A stretch of DNA of 64,000 nt from Cryobacterium breve (lineage in GTDB: Bacteria; Actinomycetota; Actinomycetes; Actinomycetales; Microbacteriaceae): contig NZ_SOGJ01000028.1 of NCBI RefSeq assembly GCF_004402375.1, forward strand, positions 107,632 to 171,631, read 5' to 3'. The translations under genes and the position numbers were made by a program. The notes under the pieces are model-generated. The model ran no database searches, was not told the origin of the DNA, and saw only the letters and a program-made list of their open reading frames with translations. Below, in pieces: positions 37,167-45,396 of the stretch (positions are counted from its first letter, which is position 1; the number at the start of each line of letters is the position of its first letter).

Positions 37167-38034
37167 CGTCGTTGCCCTTCACGCGTAGTTGCACCAAGGT
37201 GATCACCGCGATGATCACGAACAGCACTATGGAACCGGCGCTCGCGTAACCGAATTGGTTGAGCCGGAAGCCTTCCTTGTAGAGGAAGATCGATGCCGAC
37301 GTGGTGGCACCCAATGGCCCGCCGTCTGTGAGGACGAACGGTTCGTCGAAGAACTGCAACCAGGCGATTGTGGTGGTGACTCCCACGAAAAAGATCGCGA
37401 ACCGCAGCAGTGGAATGGTGATCGTTAAGATCTTCTTCCACCCGGAGGCGCCGTCGAGGGACGCGGCTTCCAGATACTCCTTGGGCACGGCCTGGAGGGC
37501 GGCCAGGAAGATGATGATGTTCAGGCCCGTCCCTCGCCAGACGGCAACGAGGCCGACCGAGAATTTTGCCAGGGTCGGGTCGGACAGCCATTGCACCGGA
37601 TCCGCTCCAACGAGTGAGAGCACGTAGTTGAAGACACCGAATTGGGTGTTATAGAGGTATCCCCAGACCAGCGACACGGCCACGATCGCGGTGATCGCGG
37701 GAATGAAGTAGAAAGAGCGCAGGGCCTGAAAGAAACGGTTCTGGCTGTGGTTGAGCAGCAGGGCAGCCGACAGGGACAGGACCAGGATTGCCGGTACGCC
37801 CACCACAGCGAAGAGCGCCGTGTTGCCGATGGAGTTCCAGAAGTCCGGGTCGGCGAAGAGCGTGGTGTAGTTGTCGATGCCGATGAACTTGACGTTGCCC
37901 CAGTTCATGAAAGCCGAGATGTTCATATTGGTGGTGCTGATCACGGCGGCGATGAGGATGGGAACGATGCCGAAGGCGATGAGCAGCAGCATGGCCGGGG
38001 AAACAAAAAGGTAGGGGGTGAGGCGGGTGCGCAC
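37159..38034 (-). CDS. sugar ABC transporter permease, MalF type
   Basis: 291 residues with about six TM helices. The N-terminus is TPYLFVSPAMLLLIAFGIVP, and the EAA loop is EYLEAASLDGASGWKKILTITIPLL. It overlaps the following permease by 8 bp and is separated from the binding-protein gene by 80 bp holding a perfect hairpin. It forms the membrane channel with its partner. Confidence 0.93.
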   Translation of the reverse strand: MRTRLTPYLFVSPAMLLLIAFGIVPILIAAVISTTNMNISAFMNWGNVKFIGIDNYTTLFADPDFWNSIGNTALFAVVGVPAILVLSLSAALLLNHSQNRFFQALRSFYFIPAITAIVAVSLVWGYLYNTQFGVFNYVLSLVGADPVQWLSDPTLAKFSVGLVAVWRGTGLNIIIFLAALQAVPKEYLEAASLDGASGWKKILTITIPLLRFAIFFVGVTTTIAWLQFFDEPFVLTDGGPLGATTSASIFLYKEGFRLNQFGYASAGSIVLFVIIAVITLVQLRVKGNDDD

Positions 38035-38076
38035 GAGAGCCTTTCCTCGGGCAGAGGGGAAATGGAAGGAGAGGAA

Positions 38077-38109
38077 GGGGGCCGTCCCGCGGAGCGGGGG
38101 ACGGCCCCC
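38077..38109 (-). terminator. intergenic hairpin between binding protein and permease genes
   Basis: Perfect 12 bp stem (GGGGGCCGTCCC and complement) with a 9-base loop, directly after the binding-protein stop and before the first permease. No T-run. Same position as the hairpin at 4529-4558 in the other sugar locus. Likely a partial terminator or RNase barrier. Confidence 0.65.
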
Positions 38110-38114
38110 TTCAG

Positions 38115-39374
38115 CTAGTCGACGCTGAGACTGCCGGTCTTCTTGAAGAAGGTCGACAGTGTCGAATCACGGTCCGCGCCCTGCAGCACAATCCCGTTGA
38201 GGGCCGTGAGTAGTTCCGTTCCCACCACGCCGTCCCAGTTTGAGACCAGCGGAAGCACCTTGGCGCTATCAAGCTGCGTTGTGTAGACCTTGACGTTCGG
38301 GTCTTCATTGAGCGAGGCATCGGAGAGGGCGGCCTTGACGCTGGGCAGCTCGCCGGAGACGGAATACCACTCGAGCTGGGTCTCGGGCTGGGCCAGGAAG
38401 TCGAGCAGCTCCAGCGAGGAGTCCTTGTTCTCCGTGTTGGCCCAGATGCCCAGGTTGGATCCGGCGAACAGCGAGGTCGACGAGTCGGAACCGGCGGGAA
38501 GCGGAGCGGCCGCCCACTTGCCGTCCAGCTCGGGGGCAGAGTCGGCGACTCCCTTGCCGAGGTACGGGCCGCTGACCACCATCGGTGCTACGCCCGAGAC
38601 AAATCCTTGGATCTCGTCGAAGTCACTGTTGGTGGGCACGCTCTTGTCGGCGTACAGGCCAGTGTAGGTGTCAACGGCCGCTTCGAATTCGGGTGTGTTG
38701 AAGTCGACAGCACCGTCGGTCGTGATCACGTCTCCGCCGTTGCTCCAGGTCATGGTGACGGGCAGTGGGGCGGCCCACTGCTGGATGTAGAAGCCGTACT
38801 GGCCTTCGCCGCGGCCGGCGAGAACCTTGGCGTCTGCACGCAATTCCTCCCAGGTGGACGGGGGTGCAGCGATGCCGCTGGCCTCCAGGATGTCCGAACG
38901 GTAGAAGAGCACGCGAGTGTCGCTTACCCAGGGAACGCTGACGACCTCGCCGTTGACCGCCGTGGCGTCTCCCCCCACTCCGTCGGGAAAGTTCGACGCG
39001 TCGAGAGCGGGATAGTCGGCCAGTGTGGCGGCGTCGAGGGGGAGCAGGGCGCCGGCATCCGCGAAGGCGCGCAGCTTGGACAAGCCGATCTGCAGAACGT
39101 CAGGCCCCTTACCGGAGGCGACGGCTGTGGTCAGCTTCTCGTCGATGCTGTCCCACGGGATCGCGACCACCTTGACCTTGACCCCCGTGTCTTCCGTGAA
39201 CGGTTCCACGAGCGCCTGCAGGTTCTCGCCGGAGTCGCCCATCACCCATACGGTGAGCGGGCCGGAAGCCGCGTCAGCGGTGTCCGATGCTGAGGGCGCA
39301 GCGCATGAGGCAAGGCTGAGAGCCAAACCCACGACGACGATGGGTGCCAGCACCCGAGTGGTCATTTTCCTCAT
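38115..39374 (-). CDS. extracellular sugar-binding lipoprotein
   Basis: 419-residue CUT1 solute-binding protein. Lipobox LALSLASC is at about residues 17-24. The mature domain has LTVWVMGDSGENLQALVEPF, VKVVAIPWDSIDEKLTTAVASG and GKGPDVLQIGLSKL. Start at 39374 (MRKMTTRV), with AAAGGA 7 nt upstream. First gene of the second sugar operon; a promoter lies about 150 bp upstream. The ligand is presumably the GH5 substrate. Confidence 0.93.
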   Translation of the reverse strand: MRKMTTRVLAPIVVVGLALSLASCAAPSASDTADAASGPLTVWVMGDSGENLQALVEPFTEDTGVKVKVVAIPWDSIDEKLTTAVASGKGPDVLQIGLSKLRAFADAGALLPLDAATLADYPALDASNFPDGVGGDATAVNGEVVSVPWVSDTRVLFYRSDILEASGIAAPPSTWEELRADAKVLAGRGEGQYGFYIQQWAAPLPVTMTWSNGGDVITTDGAVDFNTPEFEAAVDTYTGLYADKSVPTNSDFDEIQGFVSGVAPMVVSGPYLGKGVADSAPELDGKWAAAPLPAGSDSSTSLFAGSNLGIWANTENKDSSLELLDFLAQPETQLEWYSVSGELPSVKAALSDASLNEDPNVKVYTTQLDSAKVLPLVSNWDGVVGTELLTALNGIVLQGADRDSTLSTFFKKTGSLSVD

Positions 39375-39724
39375 TGAAAATCCTTTGTTTGAGTGTGATG
39401 CGGAACAATGCGCGGGCTCTGGGAGAGCCTTCCTTGAGGCGGTGACGAGAGAGACTTTCACAAGGCGTGGCGCCCACCAGGATCGACGACTTGGGTCTGC
39501 AGTGCCGGTCACACGCCATAATACGCATTCGACAGAGGTTAATACAACACTTAGTTTTACACGTGTCGAAAGTTCTCGTGATCGCACCCCGAATTTCTCT
39601 GCGATCACATGTCGGATCCTCGGACACATCCCCTTCCATACCAGGCGAACAAGCACGACTCGACAGGGCGCACGTGCTCACGATGCATGGCCTTCCCGTT
39701 GAGGGTTCCGCCTACGGCCCTGCG
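39375..39724. other. 350 bp intergenic region
   Basis: Holds the leader and promoter of the binding-protein operon, and the 3' flank of the YoeB gene. No further gene is visible. Confidence 0.6.
39518..39547 (-). promoter_or_regulatory. candidate promoter of the second sugar operon
   Basis: Minus strand: -35 TTGTAT (39542-39547), 18 bp spacer, -10 TATTAT (39518-39523), in an AT-rich patch that stands out from the GC-rich surroundings. The 5' leader would be about 140 nt. An 8 bp palindrome ACACGTGT at 39559-39566 lies upstream and might be a regulator site. Confidence 0.45.
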
Positions 39725-39985
39725 TTAGCGCCCGTGGTGGTATCGACATCCGGCGATACGGATTTCGTCGTTCTCGACCGTGTAGATCAGGCGATGTTCG
39801 TCTGTAATCCGACGTGACCAATACCCGTGGAAGCCGTGCTCGAGGGGTTCGGGTTTTCCGATGCCTTCAGTGCCGTTGCGAAAAACGTCGCTCAGGAGCG
39901 TATTGATGCGTTTGAGGATCTTGCGGTCTTGCGGCTGCCTCCAGCAGGAGTCGTCGCAGGCATCCTCGTCCCAGATCAACCTCAT
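39725..39985 (-). CDS. yoeB: Txe/YoeB-family toxin
   Basis: 86-residue RelE-superfamily mRNA interferase that acts at the ribosome. Family residues: RINTLLSDVFRNG, GIGKPEPLEHGFHGYWSRRI, DEHRLIYTV and the terminal CRYHHGR, where E. coli YoeB ends in the catalytic His-Tyr pair. Here the last aromatic is replaced and two residues follow, so activity should be tested. It overlaps the upstream antitoxin gene by 4 bp, the usual antitoxin-first order. Confidence 0.92.
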   Translation of the reverse strand: MRLIWDEDACDDSCWRQPQDRKILKRINTLLSDVFRNGTEGIGKPEPLEHGFHGYWSRRITDEHRLIYTVENDEIRIAGCRYHHGR

Positions 39986-40233
39986 TCGTCAAGGTCGTGC
40001 TGCGTGCCGTGGCCGGCCTCGAGTCGATCGATCGATCCGAGGAGGCGTCGCGCGTTCGCGGGGTTCTTCAGCAGGTAGGAGGTTTCCTTGAGCGACTCGT
40101 AGTCGTCGAGGGAGACGATGACCACGGGTTCGTGTCCTGCACGAGTGATAACAACTTCTTCTCGGTCATCCACCACTGCTGAGAGTGTCTCGGCGTACTT
40201 CGCTCGGGATCCTGAATATGTCATGGTGCGCAT
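39982..40233 (-). CDS. yefM: YefM-family antitoxin
   Basis: 83-residue Phd/YefM antitoxin. The N-terminal DNA-binding part is MTYSGSRAKYAETLSAVVDD, then EEVVITRAGHEPVVIVSLDDYESL, then a C-terminal toxin-binding tail with YLLKNPANARRLL. Start at 40233, with AAAGGA 6 nt upstream. It neutralises YoeB and probably represses its own operon through the inverted repeat at 40246-40265. Confidence 0.92.
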   Translation of the reverse strand: MRTMTYSGSRAKYAETLSAVVDDREEVVITRAGHEPVVIVSLDDYESLKETSYLLKNPANARRLLGSIDRLEAGHGTQHDLDE

Positions 40234-40245
40234 TGGGATCCTTTC

Positions 40246-40265
40246 ACGTACAAAAAACTGTACGT
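40246..40265. promoter_or_regulatory. YefM-type operator
   Basis: ACGTACA-6 bp-TGTACGT inverted repeat just upstream of the antitoxin start. YefM operators are known to contain TGTACA palindromes, and the core GTAC half-sites match that pattern. Confidence 0.65.
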
Positions 40266-40518
40266 CACCCTGGTTGTGACTCCAAGATGCACCGACAGCT
40301 CGACCATCGTCGCGTAAGCCGTTCCCGTGCGGAACATGGACGGGATCTCCAGCCACTCGACCGTTTCGCGTAAACGAGTGCCATGAGACGTACCTCATCC
40401 GTCCTCACAGATGGGTTTCCCGAACGTGGGGGTGTTCAGAGGTGAGTGCGCACCGATAGCTTTGCGTCGGATTGACACCTGCACGTGCTGGGCAACATCA
40501 CGCAGAGACGGACGCCCC

Positions 40519-43500
40519 ATGAAGACCAGACCATTCTCGACCCCGATTTTGCCAGGCTCTCGCCTCCTGAGGCTGATCGCCATCGCAACCGGTCTGGCCC
40601 TGGTGGCCACGGCGCTTCCTGTCGTGACCGCCCCGGCCTTCGCCTTGTCGTGCACGATCACGGGGACCGCTGGCAATGATGTTCTCCGTGGCACTAGCGG
40701 TGACGACGTCATCTGCGGCGGAGACGGTTCCGACGCGATCGACGGTGGTGGCGGAAACGACACGATCTATGGTGGCGGTGGCAGGGATGTCCTCTCCGGC
40801 GGTGACGGGGATGACGTTCTCTTCGGCGGGAACGAGCAGGACGTTCTCTTCGGTCAGGTCGGCAATGACACGCTGAGTGGCGGAAACAGTGCGGACAAGC
40901 TTGATGGCGGTGAGGGCGACGACGCCGTGGACGGCGGCAATGATGCCGATACCCTGCAGGGCGGGGCGGGCGATGACGTTGTCAACGGCCAGCTGGGCGA
41001 CGATGTTCTCGACGGCGGGCCGGGCACTGACCGGCTCATCGGTGAGAACGGCGCCGACAGCATGTATGGCGGATTTGGGAACGACTCCCTCCTCGCTGGG
41101 CTCGGAAACGACGCTCTCTATGGCGGCCCCGGCGACGACAACCTCAACGGCGACAAGGGTAAGAACACCTGCGACGGTGGAACCGGCATCAACGTCTTCG
41201 CTGGCTGCTCGACGACGGTGAACCCGGGCGGCGCCGATCCGGCTGGGGAATGGGCTGACACTGACGCCGATGGAGTCGTCGACGCGATTGAGATCCGGGC
41301 TGGTACCGACCTTCTCAAGGCGGACACGGATGCTGACGGTCTTTCGGATAGCGCCGAACTCCAGAGCATCACGGACCCGACGAAGGCTGACGCCGACGGG
41401 AACAGGATCTCCGACGCAGCCGACGACCCCGATGCTGACGGGCTGACGACGGCGGATGAACTGGGCCGCGGCACCAAGGCCGGCGAACCCGACACGGATG
41501 GTGACTCGCTGACTGACGGACAAGAGGTCGCGCGAGGGAGCAACCCACTCGCGGTCGACACCGATCTGGACGGCCTCTCTGATTTCGAGGAAGTCACCCT
41601 GGGCTCAAACCCGACCGTCGTCGACTCGGACGCAAACGGCATCGCTGACGGTGACGACAGCTTTGCTAAGAATGTCCTTGCCGCCGAATCCGCTGCAACC
41701 TACGAAGCCCGAGGACTCGGCAAGGCGGTGCTGTCCGTGAGCCTAAGCGTCTCTGACGACGAGCGGCTCAATGAAGTGCCGGGCCAGCGAGCCCCGCCGA
41801 TCGAGATCGATGCCCCCCTGGCGCTGGAGCCGGGCATACTCACGATCCCGTTCGACACGGCGGACCTCGACCCGGGGGCCAACCTGGCGGTACTCCGCTT
41901 CAACAATGACACCCAAACATTTGAGTTCCCGGCCGATCAGGCCGTCGACCTTGAGAGGGGAATCGCGACAGTTCAGACCCCCGATGGCGGGATCATCTCG
42001 GCGCAACGCTCCACTCAGACGCGTCCGGCCGACTGGGCCGAGCTCGATAGCGGAGCCGGGATCCCCGAAGGAGAAGCGGTTTCGGGCTCGCGCTTCTCTC
42101 AGACGTTGGCGACTGCTGCTCCAGCCACACCGACTTCACAATTCGTCATTGTCGATGTCGACGAGTTCGACGCCATCTGGGCTGCCGAGATAGCGACCCC
42201 ACGCGGAGGCAATGCGTCAGGGAATATCGACGTAGTCCTCACACTCGACTCCTCGGGATCGATGTCGTGGAATGACCCTGGCGGGGCCCGCAAGACGGCC
42301 TCGAAGTCCTTCGTCGATTCCCTGCGGGCCGGGGATCAGGCTGCTGTTGTGGACTTCGACTACTCAGCGTCCGTGTATCAATCGATGACCACAGACTTTG
42401 ACGCCGTGAAGTCCGCGATCGACCGGGTCGACGACAGCGGTGGCACCAACCTCTCAGCTGGCATGGACGCGGCCCTGAACGAACTCGACACTAACGGCGA
42501 CTCCGCACACCAACGGGTCATCGTGTTCCTGACCGATGGGGACGGCTATTACGACGAATCGTCCACGACTCGTGCCGCGGCCAGCGACACCACCGTCTAC
42601 ACGGTGGGCCTCGGGTACGGGACCAACGCCGCCCTGCTGAGTTCGATCGCGGCCTCGACCGGCGGCAAGTTCTATTACGTGCCCGATGCGAGTGGTCTGC
42701 CCGACGTGTTCGACGGCATCGGCAGTGACACCGGCGAACCCGACGCCGACAACGACGGACTCGCCGACACTGCAGAGACCAGCGGATGGCGCGACGGCAG
42801 CGGCCGCGTGTTCCACACCGACCCGAACGACGCAGACACCGACAACGACGGACTCAGCGACGGCGAAGAAGCCGGGCAGCTCACGACCGGCGGCGCCTTC
42901 GGCCGGGGAACGTACTACAGCGCATTCTCGGACCCCACCCGGGCAGACACCGACCGCGACACCCTCAGCGACCTGTATGAGCGGGCGGAAGGACTCTCGG
43001 CGTGGAAAGCCGACCTCGACCATGACGGCCTGAACGACGCCCAGGAGACACAGACCAACAGCACGGAGGCGTTCAGCGACGACACGGACGTCGACGGTTA
43101 CACCGACACGTGGGAGATCGATCACGCCAGCGAGGGATTCGATCCCCTCATCCTCGACTATCAGACAAGCGTCCTCGAGTACATCGGCGAATTCTCGCGC
43201 GGTGCGCTGTGCGGAGACATCACAGATGTGGGCCCCTTCTGTGAGGGACAAAGCCTCGCCTACCTCGCCGGAAACATCTCCAGCGGAGTGATCTTCATCG
43301 GTGACATCCGTGATGCGATCGCTGGTGTTGTGAACCTGGACTTCATCTCCACGGCATTCAGCGTCGCCGCCCTCATCCCCATCGGTGGCGACATCGCGGC
43401 CGGAATCAAGAAGACCGAGAAATTCATCAAGGCTGCGGACGAGATCCCGTCGGGGGCCGCGCTCCGCTCCACCATGAAAGACTTCGGCAAGTCGACCGCC

Positions 43501-44013
43501 GACAAGATGGACCTGCTGCGGAAAGTCTCACCGACCGCGGTGACCAAGCTCGCCGCCGTGGGACTTCCAGACGCCGATATCGTCCGCCTCGCCTCACGGA
43601 TGATCAGCGCCAAACACTTCGACGACATGGTCAAAGCGGCGAACGATATCAAGAAGGCACCGAACACCTACCGGCTCGAAAAAGACGCCGAAACATTCCT
43701 ACGAGCCAACACTCCCGGAGCTCTGCCGACGCAGATCAGGTCCCAAACGGCCGCCGGCGACAAGCGTTACTACGACGTTCTGGACCCCGAAACCGGACAC
43801 GCGATCGAAATCAAGCACGGCCGGGCACGAGATGTCGGACGCGCAGCAAGCCAGGCAGAGCGAGACTATGCGATGACGAAAGACCCTCTGAGCGACGTCT
43901 TGTCTGTCGAATGGCACTTCTTCACCAGCCACAACAACACCCTCGGACCAGACGTCGCGCTGCTCGAGAGGCTAGCCCGGCTCGGCATCCCCTTCACCCT
44001 TTGGGTAGCCTGA
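40519..44013 (+). CDS. secreted RTX/TSP3/VWA protein with C-terminal nuclease-like toxin domain
   Basis: 1164 residues in modular order. Sec signal peptide 1-42 (ends VTAPAFA). RTX-type GGxGxD nonapeptide repeats at about 50-230. Thrombospondin-type-3-like Ca-binding repeats at about 244-384 (DTDADGLSDSAE, DTDLDGLSDFEE). An unassigned beta-rich part. A VWA domain at about 570-740 with intact MIDAS (LDSSGSMS...TNLSAG...LTDGDG). A second TSP3 block at about 741-865. A hydrophobic pre-toxin-like stretch with FSVAALIPIGGDIAAGIKK at about 950. A C-terminal domain (about 1060-1164) with YYDVLDPETGHAIEIKHG, a PD-(D/E)xK-like D...ExK core, and VEWHFFTSHN. I infer a polymorphic-toxin nuclease. The next gene starts 4 bp downstream, as immunity genes do. 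A start at 40519 puts the signal peptide at the N-terminus. Confidence 0.8.
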   Translation: MKTRPFSTPILPGSRLLRLIAIATGLALVATALPVVTAPAFALSCTITGTAGNDVLRGTSGDDVICGGDGSDAIDGGGGNDTIYGGGGRDVLSGGDGDDVLFGGNEQDVLFGQVGNDTLSGGNSADKLDGGEGDDAVDGGNDADTLQGGAGDDVVNGQLGDDVLDGGPGTDRLIGENGADSMYGGFGNDSLLAGLGNDALYGGPGDDNLNGDKGKNTCDGGTGINVFAGCSTTVNPGGADPAGEWADTDADGVVDAIEIRAGTDLLKADTDADGLSDSAELQSITDPTKADADGNRISDAADDPDADGLTTADELGRGTKAGEPDTDGDSLTDGQEVARGSNPLAVDTDLDGLSDFEEVTLGSNPTVVDSDANGIADGDDSFAKNVLAAESAATYEARGLGKAVLSVSLSVSDDERLNEVPGQRAPPIEIDAPLALEPGILTIPFDTADLDPGANLAVLRFNNDTQTFEFPADQAVDLERGIATVQTPDGGIISAQRSTQTRPADWAELDSGAGIPEGEAVSGSRFSQTLATAAPATPTSQFVIVDVDEFDAIWAAEIATPRGGNASGNIDVVLTLDSSGSMSWNDPGGARKTASKSFVDSLRAGDQAAVVDFDYSASVYQSMTTDFDAVKSAIDRVDDSGGTNLSAGMDAALNELDTNGDSAHQRVIVFLTDGDGYYDESSTTRAAASDTTVYTVGLGYGTNAALLSSIAASTGGKFYYVPDASGLPDVFDGIGSDTGEPDADNDGLADTAETSGWRDGSGRVFHTDPNDADTDNDGLSDGEEAGQLTTGGAFGRGTYYSAFSDPTRADTDRDTLSDLYERAEGLSAWKADLDHDGLNDAQETQTNSTEAFSDDTDVDGYTDTWEIDHASEGFDPLILDYQTSVLEYIGEFSRGALCGDITDVGPFCEGQSLAYLAGNISSGVIFIGDIRDAIAGVVNLDFISTAFSVAALIPIGGDIAAGIKKTEKFIKAADEIPSGAALRSTMKDFGKSTADKMDLLRKVSPTAVTKLAAVGLPDADIVRLASRMISAKHFDDMVKAANDIKKAPNTYRLEKDAETFLRANTPGALPTQIRSQTAAGDKRYYDVLDPETGHAIEIKHGRARDVGRAASQAERDYAMTKDPLSDVLSVEWHFFTSHNNTLGPDVALLERLARLGIPFTLWVA

Positions 44014-44017
44014 GTCC

Positions 44018-44560
44018 ATGTGGGACACCATGAACGCCAGTCGCGAGAAGGTCGTGGAGCTGCACGAGGCGTACCTGCGAAGTTTGGAGCCGGCGCAGGC
44101 CCGGTTTCGCGTGCGTCTGAGCGAACCTGGCGATCCGCGGCTCGACGACAGCATTGAAAGTCTGGACGCAGTCAATGCATGGTTCCTGACACGAGTACTC
44201 GAACCAAGAGACGCGGAGACGGCGGACCTGCCGTCCTGGTGGAACCCGGCAAGACCAACAGCCGAGAGTGGTATGCCGGGGAGCGGCCCGTTCACCTCGA
44301 TGCAGCTCGCTCTTATCGACGAGATGCAGGCGTATGTCGCGGAAGTGATGACGAAGGCCCGTCCCGACGCGACATGGGTGATCTACAAAGGCCACAAGCT
44401 CGAGTCAAGGAACGGTCAAACAATGCTCCAGATCGGCAAAGGTCGTCCCTTCCCCGTGCGCAGCGCCATCTACAACGAAGCCTTGAAGGCTTTCCTCTAT
44501 CGGCGTGAGGTTCCGGTCAAGCAACTCTCCGAACTCGTCCGCACGGCCGTGGCTTGCTGA
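44018..44560 (+). CDS. putative immunity protein for the upstream toxin
   Basis: 180 residues, no signal peptide, predicted cytoplasmic and mostly helical (SREKVVELHEAYLRSLEPAQ), with a C-terminal half WVIYKGHKLESRNGQTMLQI. I recognise no family. The start lies 4 bp after the stop of the nuclease-tailed protein, so the two are surely co-transcribed and probably translationally coupled. Position and size fit an immunity protein, but this is inferred from context only. Confidence 0.65.
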   Translation: MWDTMNASREKVVELHEAYLRSLEPAQARFRVRLSEPGDPRLDDSIESLDAVNAWFLTRVLEPRDAETADLPSWWNPARPTAESGMPGSGPFTSMQLALIDEMQAYVAEVMTKARPDATWVIYKGHKLESRNGQTMLQIGKGRPFPVRSAIYNEALKAFLYRREVPVKQLSELVRTAVAC

Positions 44561-44810
44561 GGGAACTTAGCTGCGCGAGCACGTGAACAAGTAGCCGCTG
44601 CGCTACGAGACCGCCTCGGCTCCGGCATACCTCCGGTCTCGGGCTCCACGCCCCTGTTATAGGCCGGGTTGGCCCAACCAGGATCTCTCGGCTGGGAACA
44701 AGCTCTCAGGATTTACTGCCCGTTCAAGTCTCCCCATGTCGCTCCTCCGAGACGTCGGAACCTAGCCGAATTGGCCCTGCACCTCTGGCCGGGGAGCCCC
44801 GGCTGTTCAC
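44561..44810. other. non-coding gap with no recognised gene
   Basis: Between the immunity-like gene and IS remnants. No credible start or domain on either strand; probably IS-associated debris. Confidence 0.5.
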
Positions 44811-44858
44811 GCCGACTGAAAACAGGGCCACTCCTGCCGACTGAAAACAGGGCCACTC
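44811..44858. repeat. two 23 bp direct repeats, IS21-like end
   Basis: GCCGACTGAAAACAGGGCCA plus CTC occurs at 44811-44833 and 44836-44858. Repeated blocks of this type (GACTGAAAAC...CCAC) resemble, from memory, the multiple terminal repeats of actinobacterial IS21 elements. No istA or istB lies here, so this would be a solo end. Confidence 0.5.
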
Positions 44859-44872
44859 TCGTGTGGTTCTAG

Positions 44873-45255
44873 TGAGACCGGGTCGCGGAGGGCCGCGAAG
44901 GCCAAGAGGAATAGTGCCCGTTTGAGGATCTTGTTGCCTCGCCGGGACGGGTGTTCGCCGCGGATGGAGCTGCCGGAGCGCCTGGTCACCGGGGCGAGGC
45001 CAGCGTAGGCGGCGAGGTGGTTGGCGGTCGCGAAGTCCTTGCCGGAGACTTCGGTGAGGAGGCTGGCTGCGGTCCCGACCCCGACTCCGGGCCTGCTGAT
45101 CAGGACGGGGTGAAGAGGGTGCGCCTCCACGAGCCGCTCGACTTCGACGGCGATCTCGTCCCGTTGCCGGCGGAGCGCGGCGAGCTGTTCGGCAGGCCTG
45201 GGACGAGTCCCGGTCCAGCCCCTATCAGCGATCACCTGATGCCAGTCGGGCCCGG
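44873..45255 (-). pseudogene. IS110-family transposase, C-terminal fragment
   Basis: About 128 codons of the Transposase_20 domain: VLISRPGVGVGTAASLLTEV, LAAYAGLAPVTRRSGSS and RRGNKILKRALFLLAFAALR. The N-terminal RuvC-like domain is missing, and the C-terminus breaks off after LRDPVS, exactly where the IS21-like repeats begin. So it is a remnant cut by a second insertion or deletion. Confidence 0.85.
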
Positions 45256-45351
45256 TGACAACACCCCTCGGATCATGGGCGACTGGGGGCAAGAACCATG
45301 CCGGGCCTGACAGGCCAACACCCTCACACAACACCAGTCGTTGACAACTAG

Positions 45352-45396
45352 TACGGATCAGAAGGTTGGGGTTTCGAATCCCTTCGGGCGCACAGT
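45352..45396. repeat. att-like direct repeat, right copy (tRNA-Arg 3' fragment)
   Basis: 45 bp matching tRNA-Arg from the anticodon to 4 bp past its end (44 of 45 identical), without the 5' half of the tRNA. It is the expected product of site-specific integration at the tRNA, and marks the right border of the candidate island. Confidence 0.75.

Larger units (their letters stand above)
29250..45396. mobile_element. candidate 16 kb genomic island at tRNA-Arg
   Basis: The region between two copies of the 45 bp tRNA-Arg 3' sequence contains typical accessory genes: a complete sugar-uptake and glycosidase locus, a toxin-antitoxin pair, a modular secreted toxin with probable immunity gene, a GH3 remnant and IS110/IS21-like remnants at the right end. 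No integrase gene was found, so if it is an element it is decayed and no longer self-mobile. An alternative is chance capture of the tRNA fragment by an IS event. Confidence 0.45.

Noticed and set aside
40744..41180. CRISPR-like or tandem DNA repeat appearance
   Set aside because: The periodicity is 27 bp and in frame; it encodes RTX nonapeptide repeats, not a CRISPR array.
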